A DNA stretch of 64,000 nucleotides from Pleurodeles waltl (taxonomy: Eukaryota; Chordata; Amphibia; Caudata; Salamandridae), in NCBI RefSeq assembly GCF_031143425.1, contig NC_090444.1, forward strand, positions 1,318,011,324 through 1,318,075,323, written 5' to 3'. A program made the translations under genes and the position numbers. The notes beneath the pieces are model-generated. The model did not search any database and was not told the DNA's origin. It saw nothing but the letters and a program-made list of their open reading frames with translations. Below are positions 24,476 through 35,705 of this stretch, one piece after another; within the stretch, counting starts at the first letter, position 1, and every line of letters starts with the position of its first letter.

Positions 24476-27154
24476 CAACTGTCAAAATGACCAAAGGATG
24501 AATAAGGAAAAATAAGAGGAACTACAAAGTTAAATTAAAATAGACGATGTGAAACTAAGGAGCTGGAAAAGCAAAACTAAGTGAAACAAGCAATTGTGAG
24601 ATGCAAAGAGGTGGGCCCTTACACAGCAGGACGGTCAGCCACTTTAATCCCTCATGAGCTCAGGAAAGGCAAGGGGACCACATCCTGCCAACCTGGGAAG
24701 AGCGAAGCGGAAAAAGACAGAATGCGCAAAATTAAGGAGGTAAGCCCAATCTTCGGTTCCCCTAGTCATGTTTGACTCATATGCACTGGCCACATCAAGC
24801 AGGAGCACAGATCATTCGGGGGCCAATGCAAAGGGAAGACCCACTTCTCCCAACCCAAAAATTACTCAAAGTTCTTCTTTCTGAAAGATGCAGGTTCCAC
24901 CATCTTTTCAATCCATAGTGAAATTCAAGGTCTACTGTCACCACTCCAATCCCTACAGCTCTCACAACCGCAAGTGATAGGCAACCATGCAGCAGAGGCT
25001 TCCACAAACTGCACATCCTACAGTGTCCAGGATGTAATCATAAGGAAGGGCAGCAGCTCTGCTCCAGCACTACCTACCTCCCAGCCTATGTGGCCAAGCC
25101 AAGTGGGACAAGAGGACAGACACACTGTAGGTTACCAGGGGGCAGCACTGGCACCAACAAACCAGGCCAGTCAGGCAGGGGACTGGATGAACACCCAGGA
25201 AGATTCCTTTGATCCATCCAGGGATGACAGCATGGCCATGGCCCAGGGGGCCAATATTGTCCAAGTAACCAACTTAACTGCTTGAAAACGTCTGCTAGAC
25301 CTACCACTAAACATGGTGATCTTAAACTTGTCACTACCCTCGCACCAGGATCGTAGAGTGCCTAAACAGAGCCTTGAGGATTGCAATCATCATATTGATG
25401 AGCAGGGGGCCCTTTTATATCTGGGCACACAGGAGTGGGCAGAAATGTTGGCCTGCTACTCACTGGACTCACCACAGGAATCTTCCTCCCTTGCTGCAGC
25501 CCAAGAACAAAGAAAAAGTCAGGAACCGGTGAAAGGGAGCAGGGCGAGCTTAGGTAAGATGGCCACGCTGCAGCCAGACAACTTGTGGATGTCCCTGTTA
25601 AACACCCTGCAACTGTCAGTTGATGCTATCCCATACCAGTCTGATAAGATGGACAAACAGCTGACCTTACTATACACTCCGGCCGTCCACGTTGTGGGCA
25701 TCAATGAGAAGCTGGGGGACCTCAACTAATTGATAAAACAGGCACAGTCAGCGGCAAAATTGATGTGTAGCTGGAGGCTGATCATGGACAAACTGTCCAC
25801 TCTTCCTACCATGCTTAACAATGCCCTAAAAGAATTCAAGGAAGCGTCTATTGTCAGAGAGGGTATCGCTGGCCCAGGACAGCTAGATCACAGCATGCCA
25901 CATCTGGAGGCATCAGACCCCCAAAGCCACTCGGGATCTACACAGCAACAGCTTGCTTGGGAACCCTGCTTGACTTCTCTCTGCAGAGCAACAAGGAGCT
26001 TCTGCCGAAGCACCTCAACTGTCTGTGGTCGCCCCAGCTCAAAACGCAAAACAAAGATGGACACAAAGGAGGAAGGGCTAGTACAAAAGAGCAACTTTAA
26101 CACGACCAACTGTGTACCCCTTTTTTCGTCCACCACAAACCAAATTGGAGGGCACACCCTCTGGCCCAGCCCTCCACCCTTCTGACAGCTTAGGAGATTC
26201 CATTCAATCATCTCAAGTAGATGCCCCCACTTCATCACGACCTCAAGAGGACAGATAAGATAGAAGAACCTGAGACACTATTGTCTGCGAAAAAAAAGCG
26301 CTACCTCACACATAAACAGAGATCATCAGAGCTATCCCTTAGGGAACATTGTTAGACTACATGGGCTGAAAAACATGATTATACCTTCGCCATCCTTTAG
26401 AAAGGACCCAGCTAGGAAGTGGAATCCAACAAGAAACTATGCGTTGTCCAGAAGATCCATCCCTGCTGGGGGCAGGCCTAGGAGAGAGTCAACAGAAGCA
26501 CAAGTTAAGTCCATCAGTTACCCCACCCCAAATTTGGATATCTCAGACCTGAGCCCCGGCCCTCCAACTTCATCCGTAAGCACACGGGGGCTCTACAATC
26601 AGGGATTGCAGCACAGAAGGGCCATTCAGTCAAGAGCACGAGGATGCAGGGCCTCCTTTAATTAATTGTTACTCCCCTCCCCTCCCCTCCCCCGGCAGGA
26701 CACAATGACCTAAGAGACTGGGGTCCAGACCTGTCAAGAGGGTCCTAACCAGCCAGCCAGTTGCCTGGGAGCATGGGTCCATGCTCCACACCCCCCCTCT
26801 GATTTTGCAACTGGATTCTAGCATCCTTCTCAGCAAACCCAAGTACAAGAAAAGAAGCAACTGGAACATACTGAACAGAGGCAACATTTTACTGTTGCTG
26901 TCAACTATTCCTTTCCTAGTGGACATTAGCTCAAGTGACTTGCTCGGAGTAGAGTTCACTAGACCAGAAGCTTTATCGGCCCTGGGAAGTCAAAGGCTAC
27001 TTGGAGGACACCAGCAATCAACCAAAAGTACTAGTTTAAAAAACATTTAAGGAGTGGGGCATAAACATTACTCTACATCATAACACATGCCAACCCTTTC
27101 CTTTACTCTCTAATGAGGGTGTTGTAGTTAACCACAAAGCAAAGCCTACCAGCT
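24476..27154 (+). mobile_element. LINE-A, 5' segment (ORF1 region)
   Basis: First piece of an old non-LTR retrotransposon later split by LINE-B and by the Gypsy element. Continuity is shown by the target duplications: removing LINE-B joins 27169 to 33295. The 5' limit is uncertain. This piece carries the ORF1-like frames; endonuclease and RT pieces follow at 33295-33804 and 49422-52150. Confidence 0.6.
24974..26185 (+). pseudogene. LINE-A ORF1-like protein, broken
   Basis: Frames at 24974-25285 and 25313-26185 (the latter crossed by a stop at 25727-25729) lie upstream of the LINE-A endonuclease, the place of ORF1. I recognise no zinc knuckle or RRM. The assignment rests on position and on the parallel layout of LINE-B, so it is tentative. 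Confidence 0.4.
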
Positions 27155-27169
27155 GAGTACTCAGGGGAG
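27155..27169 (+). repeat. Target-site duplication of LINE-B (left)
   Basis: GAGTACTCAGGGGAG, repeated exactly at 33280-33294. It is 15 bp long, typical of LINE integration. Confidence 0.95.
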
Positions 27170-27598
27170 AAGCGCGTTGTTTGGCAGAAGGAGGGGGCAG
27201 GAGCCCTTTAAACGGACGGTCGCGCCCCGCCTCGCGGGACGCGTGTTGTTTGGCAGAAGGAGGGGGCAGGAGCCCTTTAAACGGACGGTCGCGCTCCCGC
27301 CTCGCGGGAAGTGCGTTGTTTGGCAGAAGGAGGGGGCAGGAGCCCTTTAAAAGGGCGGTCGCGCTCCTGCCTCGCTGGAAGCGCGTTGTTTGGCAAAAGG
27401 AGGGGACAGGAGCCCTTTAAAAGGACGGTCGCGCTCCCGCCTCGCGGGAAGCGCGTTGTTTGGCAGAAGGAGGGGGCAGGAGCCCTTTAAACGGACGGTC
27501 GAGCTCCCACTTCGCGGGAAGCACGTTGTTTGGCAGAAGGAGGAGGCAGGAGCCCTTTAAACGGACGGTCGCGCTCCTGCCTCGTGGGACGCACGCGG
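27170..27598 (+). repeat. Six tandem 70-bp monomers at the LINE-B 5' end
   Basis: GTTGTTTGGCA starts at 27176, 27245, 27315, 27385, 27455 and 27525: spacing 69 then 70 four times. Each unit carries a purine-rich GGAGGGGGCAGGAGCC block, CCCTTTAAA and a CpG-rich GGACGGTCGCGCTCC block. Position directly at the 5' end of a full-length LINE suggests promoter monomers like those of some L1 elements (inference). Confidence 0.9.
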
Positions 27599-28038
27599 GC
27601 AGCACCCGGGCGAAGCCCGGGCCAAGGGCGGCCCGTCCTTCGCCCGTCATCACCAGGAAGAGACTGGGCTGGGCCCCCTCCCTTTCATTTTTGCTATCAG
27701 AGGGGCTTGATTTCTGAGAGCTGCTGAATCAAGGGAGGCGGAGAGGAGTCCTCGCCATCTGTGTCTTGGGTATTTAAATCTATTTTAACTTAGTCTGCCC
27801 CCCTGTATCCTGCTGACTTATACACGTATAAGGCGACAGCAAGGACCATTGGGCTATAACCCCAGGGGTTTGGTGACTCCTGTGACAGGAGGTCGTGGCT
27901 GGACAATTTCCCCAAGACAGAGGATAGAGCTGGAGTATAACTTGGCCTCACTTCTCCCTAGTTTGGGGCACTGAAACCAACACATCTATTAAAGAATACA
28001 CGGCGTTTCTTTCTCTGACAAAGGATTAGCCTGCCCTA

Positions 28039-29134
28039 ATGGGAAAACGCAAAGGAGTTAGTGGGGCAAGGGATCCCACCCAGGAGGTCCCCACCCAGGT
28101 TGATAACAAGCTACTTAACCTCAGTAATGGGCGCCATCGAGTCGGAAAGTAGAGGCCACTTTAGAGTCGTCTCTTGAGAAAGTAGGAAAGGGTGGAGGAA
28201 AGGACTATGCCTGTAACATCCTCATTAGGCAAGATAAAGACATGAAACCCATGTGTAGCAACGGAAACTGATCTAATTACTCCTACAACTCCAGAGAGCC
28301 CACCCCAAAAAATAAGTAGGCAAGTAATTCCCCCCCATACTGCAGTAACTCTCACAGATTCAGCTGGATCTCCTACGGACAGTCATTAGTCTGGAAAGTC
28401 TCTAGTAGGAACAGAGAAGAAAAAGAGGAAATGTCTATCTAACCCTTTAAAAAAAACAAATTATAGGGAAACAGCCAAAAGATAAGAAAAACCCGGGTCC
28501 ACCTAATACTTGTTTTTCTCAGATTGAAGACCAACTCAGAGATATAAAAAAGTGTGTTCATTGGTTCTGGAGAGAGTTGCTATCCTTGAGCAAAAGGTTG
28601 AGCTTATAACAAATATAAACCCTATACCATCAAGGGCAGAACTTCAGAAGAATCATTTAGCCCCTGAATGCTTACCAGCCCCGGCCATTAATCAGCACCA
28701 AAACTACAGACTGATTCCTGCTCAGAACCCAACCCTAAAACCCCTGAATTCAGAAGTACTCCAGGATTCTACAAATCCACAGTCTCAGTTGGGCACAACC
28801 AAGCCAGAAGGCTTAGTGGGTCAGGAGATCATAAGAACTCAAACAGCCTGCCCGAGGATCCCGCTGGTATGTGCTCCCTATATTTTAATCCTGGAAAATG
28901 TCCCTATATTAGAAAATACTCACCACGAGTCCCACGTATCACTGCTAAATAAAGTGGCACATTGGGTAGGAAAGCATTCGGGAGGGCGGGTAGATTTCTA
29001 TAGGGACATTTTAACTGTAAGAAGGGTCCCTTGGGTTGGTTCATCCCCTAAAGCATCACCTGGGGACTGCATCATCATAAACTTTAGGAGGCCCTGGATT
29101 GTCAATGCTTTGTATTACCATCTTTCGACTATGT
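28039..29134 (+). pseudogene. LINE-B ORF1, broken
   Basis: Starts MGKRKGVSGARDP, hits stops soon after (near 28150), and is readable again at 28552-29134. That part has a heptad-like stretch (ERVAILEQKVELI) and a C-terminal part with NKVAHWVGKHSGGRV and CIIINFRRPWIV. A coiled coil followed by a compact basic domain fits a LINE ORF1 nucleic-acid chaperone; the family is not certain. Confidence 0.5.
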
Positions 29135-29433
29135 GACCATCTGTAGGGCTTATAAGAGCACAACGTCTGTCCAAGTTTACTCCCCCGACTTTTAATCCAT
29201 GCTATCTTGATCCAACTCGCCCCGGGAATCAGATTTTTAGCAACCCTGGCCCCTCTAACTCCCCTGATACTGTCCTGCCATTTTCTAACAGATATGAGCC
29301 TCTGGCCTCACTGGAGCAGCTAGATTGACCATCAGTAACTGGGCCTTTACTGCAAGACCCCTTGGAGACAAATATATTGCCACAGTCCCTCTCGCAGTCT
29401 AAGGGAGCTTCCAATATACATGACACACAGGGT

Positions 29434-32400
29434 ATGACAGCCCTAGGGATTATTTCCTGGAATGTGGCAGGCTTAAAAAAAAAAATTGGAAACCCTGACT
29501 GGATAAAATTAGTGATGGAAAATCTTTTTATCTGTTGCCAGGAGACCTGGCTCATAGAATCTCCGCATATTAATGGCTACACTACATATAGTGTCCCTGC
29601 AACTAAGGCCTCCGCAGGCAGAGCTAAGGGTGGCCTGGCTACTTTTCTATCTGTAAAGGCCGGAGGGATGGAAGCACGTGTTGTGGGAACATCTCCCCTT
29701 TTTTTTGGCTTTATTTCTGAAATTAGCAGAGCCATTTGACATACTACTGATCAACTATTATAATACCACCTTTGACAATTCTGACACAAGTGTGGTTGGT
29801 AGCTTGGAGACGTTAATACATAAGGCAACAACCATTAGTAGAAAGGACCTAAGAATAATCTGGGACAGCGATTTTAATGTCCACTTGTGTGAGCCAGAGT
29901 TCTTGGACTGCTGTGGACTCTTGGATGAAAATGATAACCCCACTCAACATTTTAAACATTCTCCATATGGGAATGCTCTTAACTCTCTGATAACAGCTAA
30001 TTCTCTACTTTTCCCCATAAAAAGCTATTAGAGGGGTATCAACATTTATAAGGGGAGACACTCATACTACAATTGATTATATTATCTACTCTAGTGATCT
30101 ATCCTCTATTTCAGGGCAATTTAGGGTGACCCCGACCTGTATTAGTGACCATAACCCCTTATCTATTGTGATTGATTTGACGAGCGACTCAAGAAGAGGG
30201 AAGCGACACCCTGTTATGAAGTTCTCAACCCAAAAAGGACTCACAATTAAATGGGGAAATGTAGACAGCAACAGTTTTTTTAAAGACCTATTGTTGAATA
30301 AACGGTCAGACGTTATGACATCCCTGGACGAAGATAGGGCCCCCCATGAAATTGTCCGTGCATTTTCCTCTTTGACAAAGTATATGGCGGAGAAATTACA
30401 GCCCTCTGGCACTAATAAAGTTTATGGCCCAAGATGGTTTAACCACACATGTACCACATCCTTAAGCAAGCTAAAGAAAATAATTAGTGCATCTCCCAAA
30501 GATCGACAAGCAATTAAAATTGCTAGGAAAAATTATAAGGAAGCACTTGCCAAGAGAAAAGCTGAACTAAGTGAGTCCGCGTGGGAGGAACTGATGGAAG
30601 CAAGTAAAGATACAACTGCATTTTGGCGTGTGGTTAACTCTTCACTGATGAATGATAAACATGAGATGTCCATGGATACTGTCATTCCAGCCAAAACTTG
30701 GGTGGATTATTTCAAAAAAACTTTTGCTATAGAGACAAATGTTCAGTTAGAAAAGCCAAACTGTTTGAAGTTCATAGGAAGTCAAGTCTGGCCTTTAGCA
30801 ATATTATAAGCGTGGACGATGTTAAACAAGCCATTCAAGACTGCCCTTCTGAGAAAGCTCCTGGCCAAGACAGAATCCCTGCTGATTTATATAAAGCGCT
30901 TCCAGATTTCTGGGGGCCACTGCTTACCAATGTCCTGAGATCGGCTGTGACAGGCCCTTTAGTAGATACCTGGAAAGAGGCGATCATCGTCCCGATTTTC
31001 AAGGAGGGAGACAGGGCAGATCCTTTGTGCTATCGCCCAATTTCTTTATTGGACAGCTCAGTCAAAATTCTAGGTCGAGTGATCCTAAATTAGTTAGAAA
31101 ATTGGGCACAGTAGAACAAACTCTAAACTTGACCCTCATAGTCCAGAAATATACCAAAGTTAAAAGGGGGTGTATACATCTAGCATTTATGGATCTGTCC
31201 TGTGCCTTTGATACAGTTAACAGGGAGAAACTGTGGATGGTAATGCTGGACATGGGCCGCCAGTGGTAATGTGGCGTCCGTACCGCCAACAGGCTGGCGG
31301 TACGGAGACCCCTATTACGACCGCGGCGGTAGCGCCGCGGTCGCACCGCCGGGGCTGGCGGTTTCCTGCCGTTTTAGCCCCGGCAGTGATAATCTGCCAG
31401 GGCAGCGCTGCAAGCAGTGCTAGCCTGGGGATTATGCCCTGGGGATTATGACTCCCCTGGGGGCCACTGGCATGGGCAGTGCAGGGGCCCCCTAACAGGG
31501 CCCCTTGCAGCTTTTCACTGTCTGCATAGCAGACAGTGAAAAGCGCAACGGGTGCTACTGCACCCGTCGCACGGGCGCAACACCTCCGGCTCCATTAGGA
31601 GCCGGCTCTTATGTTGCGGCCTCATCCCCGCTGGGCTGGCGGGCGTAAACTAGGTTTGCGCCCGCCGGCCCAGCGGGGATGTTGTAATGGGGTCTGCAGG
31701 AGTGCAGCCGCATTGGCGGCCGCACGGCGGTTACTGCTTGGTGGGCGGCGGTAGCCGCCCGCCAAGCTTGTAATGACCCCCATAGTCATCTTACTTAGTA
31801 AACTTCACGCCTGTACAGAGGCTCGGGTCCACTATTCCCGGGAGGGAGGTTTGACAGAGAAATTTCCCTCACTAAAGGGTGTCAGACAGGGCTGTGTCCT
31901 GGCCCCTTTTCTTTTTCTTTTGTATATAAATTGGTTAGAGAAATTTCTTTGTGAATCAGGGAAGGATTCCCCAGTCATCAATAATTCCCCAATTCCTGTA
32001 CTCTTGTATGCGGACGATGCTGTACTCATTTCAAGGACAGCAAATGGCCTCCAGATTTTATTACATGCTTTTAATACTTTTATGGGGAACCTTGGTCTTA
32101 AAATTAGCAGAACTTAGTCATTTGTGATGAAGACTGGACCCAAATTAGCAAAAACGAAAAAAATTGCTCTAGATGGGCATGAGATACTCAAAGTCCCACA
32201 TTTCACGTATCTGGGGGTCCCCATTGATGTAGATTTTAATTGGAAATTTTTAGTTAACATACGCTCAATACAATTCCAAAAAGCCATAGAAGCAGTTTTT
32301 AGGTTTGCTAAAAGACTTCGACATAAACCTGTCAAAGAAATGTTGACTGTTTTCTCCTCCAAGTGTCTTTCTATTGCGACATTTGGAGCTGGGGTCTGGG

Positions 32401-33182
32401 GGTATGCAGAATGTTCAGGACTCCAGATTGTAGAAAATAAATTTTTAAGAAGGTTATTAGCAGTCCCCCAATCTACACCAGTAATGTTTTGTCATAAAGA
32501 AGTAGGCTTGAGATATATATCTAGCTATATAAAGCTTCAACCTGTATTATTGTGGTTAAAAATCTGGACTAAGCCAGAAGCGTTTTTATGCAGAAAGGTG
32601 ATACAGGATTGTCTCCTCTTATCACGATCTATGGATATACCCTGGCTTAGATATGTCTATCTCTCCCTCCTCTCATTAAGATTAGGAGAATTTTTCTTTA
32701 TACCGGATACTTTAACTAGACAGGACATTAAAAAGGTTAAAGACATATACTGGCAGAAAAACCAGGCCATGGAGCCAGCCTCGGGTGTAACTAGATCATG
32801 GACGAGGCATGAGACACAACAACTCCAACCAAAGCTATATTTGACTACTATTAATCACGAGCGACAAAGGTTTTTACTTACAAGGCTACGTTTAAATACC
32901 TTACACTACCTGGTAGCATTTCCAGTATGCGGAACCTGGTTTAAGAACCTTCCTCCTTGTCGCTGTGATGGAAAGACATCTCAGAGTACATTGCACTTTA
33001 TGCTCTTTTGCACTTTATATGTTGTTCTGAGAAAAAGGTTTTTACGTCCATTATTTTTATCTAAAAGTATTAGAACTAGTCAGCTTGCTTATTCACATTT
33101 ACATAATTTGGGAAACATGGACATAATTCAGGCTGTGTTAAATTTTATATATGCTGCTCATGGTATTCGGAAAATGTATTAA
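29434..33182 (+). pseudogene. LINE-B ORF2 (endonuclease-reverse transcriptase), broken
   Basis: Endonuclease: LGIISWNVAGLKKK, CCQETWL, GGLATFLS, then after a frameshift near 29700 a degraded GDSDFN, and ISDHNPL near 30140. RT: EKAPGQDRIPADLYK (near 30860), YRPISLLDSSVK (near 31030), MDLSCAFDTVNREKLW (near 31195), then a MITE (31250-31777), GVRQGCVLAPFLF (near 31880) and the catalytic YADD at 32007-32018. The last 352-codon frame (32124-33182) includes YLGVPID, a GVWGY segment and a CRCDGK...H...C knuckle. Stops (for example 30807, 31091, 32115) and frameshifts make it non-functional. Confidence 0.85.
31250..31777. mobile_element. GC-rich Harbinger-like MITE inside LINE-B ORF2
   Basis: It interrupts the RT frame between AFDTVNREKLW and the GVRQGC block. 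The right end CTTGTAATGACCCCC matches the terminus of the Harbinger copies; the left end is degraded and placed only approximately. It contains CCGCCAACAGGCTGGCGG, the same subterminal motif as the big elements. It also has two long palindromes: CTTTTCACTGTCTGC with its mirror around 31513-31545, and a CCCCGCTGGGC...GCCCAGCGGGG pair at about 31626-31679. It has no coding capacity. Confidence 0.65.
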
Positions 33183-33260
33183 CAACGTTTTTAATAATTC
33201 TCCGATTGAGAAATTTGTCTGTTGTATTTATTGGATGTCTTTTATGGTCTTTTTGTATCG

Positions 33261-33279
33261 AATAAAGTAATGAATGAAT
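33261..33279 (+). terminator. LINE-B 3' terminus: AATAAA plus TGAATGAAT tail
   Basis: AATAAAGTAATGAATGAAT directly abuts the right target duplication, marking the exact 3' end. Confidence 0.8.
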
Positions 33280-33294
33280 GAGTACTCAGGGGAG

Positions 33295-33804
33295 CACGGG
33301 GTTGGTCACCCAAAAGGAGGTGGGCATCCAGCAATAGGTACAGCCGACCTCAATCTCCACCTCGGTATTCAAACACGTTCTCTGACCTAAACTGATAACC
33401 AGAACAATCAGTGGCAACACTGGCAGCCAATGACAAATCCTGCACCAGAGTGTGCCACCACCGCAGAGTAAATCCACTTTCCGCTTGGGCTCGTGGAATG
33501 TCAATGGGCTGGCAGCCAAAGACATGGATCCAGAGATTCTGTCCTACATCAAATTCTTTGACATAATTCTGTTCCAGGAAACTTGGCTAGCTGACCTACT
33601 TTAACTTCAGGGATTCATCTGCTTTTCCATGCCAGGAGTGAAGCAGTCCCAATATGGTCACCTATCAGGTGGGCTGGCTACCTATTTATCATCAACTTAC
33701 ACAAGCACAGCAGATGAAGTCCACCCAATGTCACAGTCAACAATTGCAGTCAAGACTATCTTCACCTTCCATGGAAAGAAAGAGGAGGTTATAATCTTCA
33801 ATGC
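33295..33804 (+). mobile_element. LINE-A, middle segment (endonuclease N-terminus)
   Basis: Continues LINE-A after the LINE-B insertion. From about 33478 it reads FRLGSWNVNGLAAK, ILFQETWLADL and, after a stop near 33600, GGLATYLS and KKEEVIIFNAY, the N-terminal half of an AP-type endonuclease. The next codons continue at 49422 across the Gypsy element. Confidence 0.75.
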
Positions 33805-33809
33805 CTACA
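33805..33809 (+). repeat. Target-site duplication of the Gypsy element (left)
   Basis: CTACA, repeated at 49417-49421. Confidence 0.9.
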
Positions 33810-34027
33810 TGTGGAGATCTTACTATTCATTGTAGCATCTCCTTTATGGAACCTGGAATGTGATGATGTAGTAAGCTGAGGTCAGGAATAGAATGATGGG
33901 GGGAGAAGAAAATCTGGAGAAGAAAGAGGAAAGGCTGTGTCTGTAACTGCTGAAGGTGTTATGACTTCTTAACTATAATAAAGGAAACCTGTAAAAAGAA
34001 GACGAATTCTGTGGAGTAAACTTTACA
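33810..34027 (+). repeat. Gypsy 5' LTR
   Basis: Begins TGTGGAGATCTTAC and ends AACTTTACA. AATAAA at 33977-33982 is the probable poly(A) signal. It differs from the 3' LTR at six positions. Confidence 0.95.
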
Positions 34028-34042
34028 TTGGCGACGAGGGCC
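34028..34042 (+). other. Presumed primer-binding site
   Basis: TTGGCGACGAGGGCC follows the 5' LTR immediately. TGGCGACGAGG-type sites occur in this place in many animal Gypsy elements. The priming tRNA was not identified. Confidence 0.6.
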
Positions 34043-34844
34043 TGTGCAGGAGACAGGCTAAGGAACACCTTCACTCCTGGATTATATGAACAATTATACA
34101 TTCTGGCCTTCAAGGAAACATACAAGGAAAGGTACTTAAAATTATAATAATTATAATATTATTCAGTTGCCTTAAAAATTGCCTTTGAATCAGCAACTCT
34201 TGTGCTAGAATCGCGCCAACACGCGATACTTTAAATACTTGTGGAAATCCTTTTGGAAACTGTGCCGTTTAAAAAGACTGTGCGCGCGCTGCCACGCGCT
34301 GATTATTTTTAAAGAAGCACACGGCTTCCAACACGCACTGAATGCAACGCTTAGAAATGAATGGGCGTGCGTGGGCGTGCGCCGCCTCGAGCTGATTATT
34401 TTTAGCGTCTTTCAACACGTGCAGAGAAGAGCGTGTTTAACTCGCGCTTGTATAGGTTTATCAAACACGCACTAACTTAAAAGAAGGAAGAAAAAAAAAA
34501 CGTACCTAAGTCTTCAAACGAGGTTGGAGGAGAAAAAGGAAGTGGGACTTGGGGAAAAGGAAGTGAGACTTGGGAGAAAAAAAAAAAAGGGAAGAAAGAC
34601 TATCTCATTCCTGGAATGGTGAAGAAAGACTTAGAGAGAAATAAAAGAAAAAGTGAATGCACACTATTCCTATATCTTTTATTTTTATTTGTCAACTAAA
34701 TATATGAAAATAAATATATAACTTATACAAATGGAAATAACATACATATCCTACTGGGAAAAGTGACAGGTATTTAGTGCACAAGAAAAAAAAAAAAAAA
34801 AAAAAGAAAGAAAATATGTATATATATATATATATATATATAAA
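34043..34844 (+). other. Gypsy untranslated leader with simple repeats
   Basis: About 800 bases between the primer-binding site and gag without a gene. It includes purine-rich GGAAGTGGGACTTGG-like repeats (34530-34580), an A-run (from 34784) and a TA microsatellite to 34842, just before the gag ATG. Confidence 0.6.
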
Positions 34845-35705
34845 ATGGGTGATCAAAGCATATCAGCGCCACCACCATTTCTAGCAACCCCAGGTGATCC
34901 ACCCATACCCTGGAAACAGTGGAAGAAATTTTTTAACACCTATATGTTGGCTATTGGCAGTGATCGAAATGCTCCTCCTAGACGCCAAGCTATATTATTA
35001 CATCACCTCGGTATTGAAGGCAGAAAGATATATGAGAATTTACCGGAGGTATCGCTAGGAATGGGAGATGGCCAGCCTTCTAACGTCTTTGACATGTCTA
35101 TACAGATGTTAGATATACAATTCATCCCAAAGACGAATCTCGTATTACAACGTCATAAGTTTTTTTCAAGAATACAGCAAAAAGACGAAGACATTGCATC
35201 CTATGTGGCGAGTCTAAGAGGCCTGGGACTATCTTGCGAATTTGATCATTTACTAGACACCCTAATAAGGGACCAGCTTGTGAGGTGTGCGAGTGACAAA
35301 AGAATACGCGAAAAATTATTGTTGAAGGATCCGAACTTGGAAGAAGCAATACTGATTGCTAAAAAAATGGAGCATGCAGCTGTATGGCTGCAAGAAATGG
35401 ATGTAAAGTCTACACAAGTCGAACAAGGAATTGTGGCAGAAGTTAAGAAGAAAGAAGAACCTTGCGGTGCAGTACGATGGAATAAGTGTGATAAGAATGG
35501 TGACGATATGAGAGTGAATAAAGAGGAGAAATGTAAAACACAGGAATGGAGAGTTATAAAATGTTATCGATGTGACGCTCCAGGGCATATAGCTTCCAGT
35601 AAAACATGTGCTGCCAGGAATGCTATTTGTCGCAATTGTGGGAAAAAATGGCATTTTGCTAAAGTTTGCAGATTCAAATGTGGTATCGATAACAAGATGG
35701 TTTAG
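34845..35705 (+). CDS. gag: Gypsy Gag polyprotein (286 aa)
   Basis: Structural protein of the retrotransposon particle. It is an uninterrupted frame from ATG 34845, with a capsid-like helical region (PIPWKQWKKFFNTYMLAIG near the N-terminus) and two Cys/His knuckles at the C-terminus. The first is CYRCDAPGHIASSKTC, with two extra residues before the last Cys; the second is CRNCGKKWHFAKVC, a canonical CX2CX4HX4C. It ends at TAG 35703-35705; the protease lies downstream in the same frame, so Gag-Pol could have been one frame or a readthrough design. The intact Gag frame contrasts with the stops in pol. Confidence 0.85.
   Translation: MGDQSISAPPPFLATPGDPPIPWKQWKKFFNTYMLAIGSDRNAPPRRQAILLHHLGIEGRKIYENLPEVSLGMGDGQPSNVFDMSIQMLDIQFIPKTNLVLQRHKFFSRIQQKDEDIASYVASLRGLGLSCEFDHLLDTLIRDQLVRCASDKRIREKLLLKDPNLEEAILIAKKMEHAAVWLQEMDVKSTQVEQGIVAEVKKKEEPCGAVRWNKCDKNGDDMRVNKEEKCKTQEWRVIKCYRCDAPGHIASSKTCAARNAICRNCGKKWHFAKVCRFKCGIDNKMV

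Larger units (their letters stand above)
27170..33279 (+). mobile_element. LINE-B, full-length non-LTR retrotransposon (jockey/CR1/L2-like)
   Basis: 6.1 kb including a MITE, flanked by a perfect 15-bp duplication. Layout: six 70-bp 5' monomers, 5' UTR, ORF1, ORF2 (endonuclease, RT, C-terminal Cys/His segment), a short 3' UTR with AATAAA and a TGAATGAAT tail. The TGAA-type tail and the domain order point to the CR1/L2/Rex1 side of non-LTR elements, but I cannot fix the clade without alignment. Its endonuclease and RT resemble those of LINE-A (SWN..GL, QETWL, GGLAT.LS). Stops and frameshifts show it is dead. Confidence 0.85.

Noticed and set aside
27170..27598. CRISPR-like array
   Set aside because: Units are continuous 70-bp tandem copies with no unique spacers, in a eukaryotic LINE 5' end.
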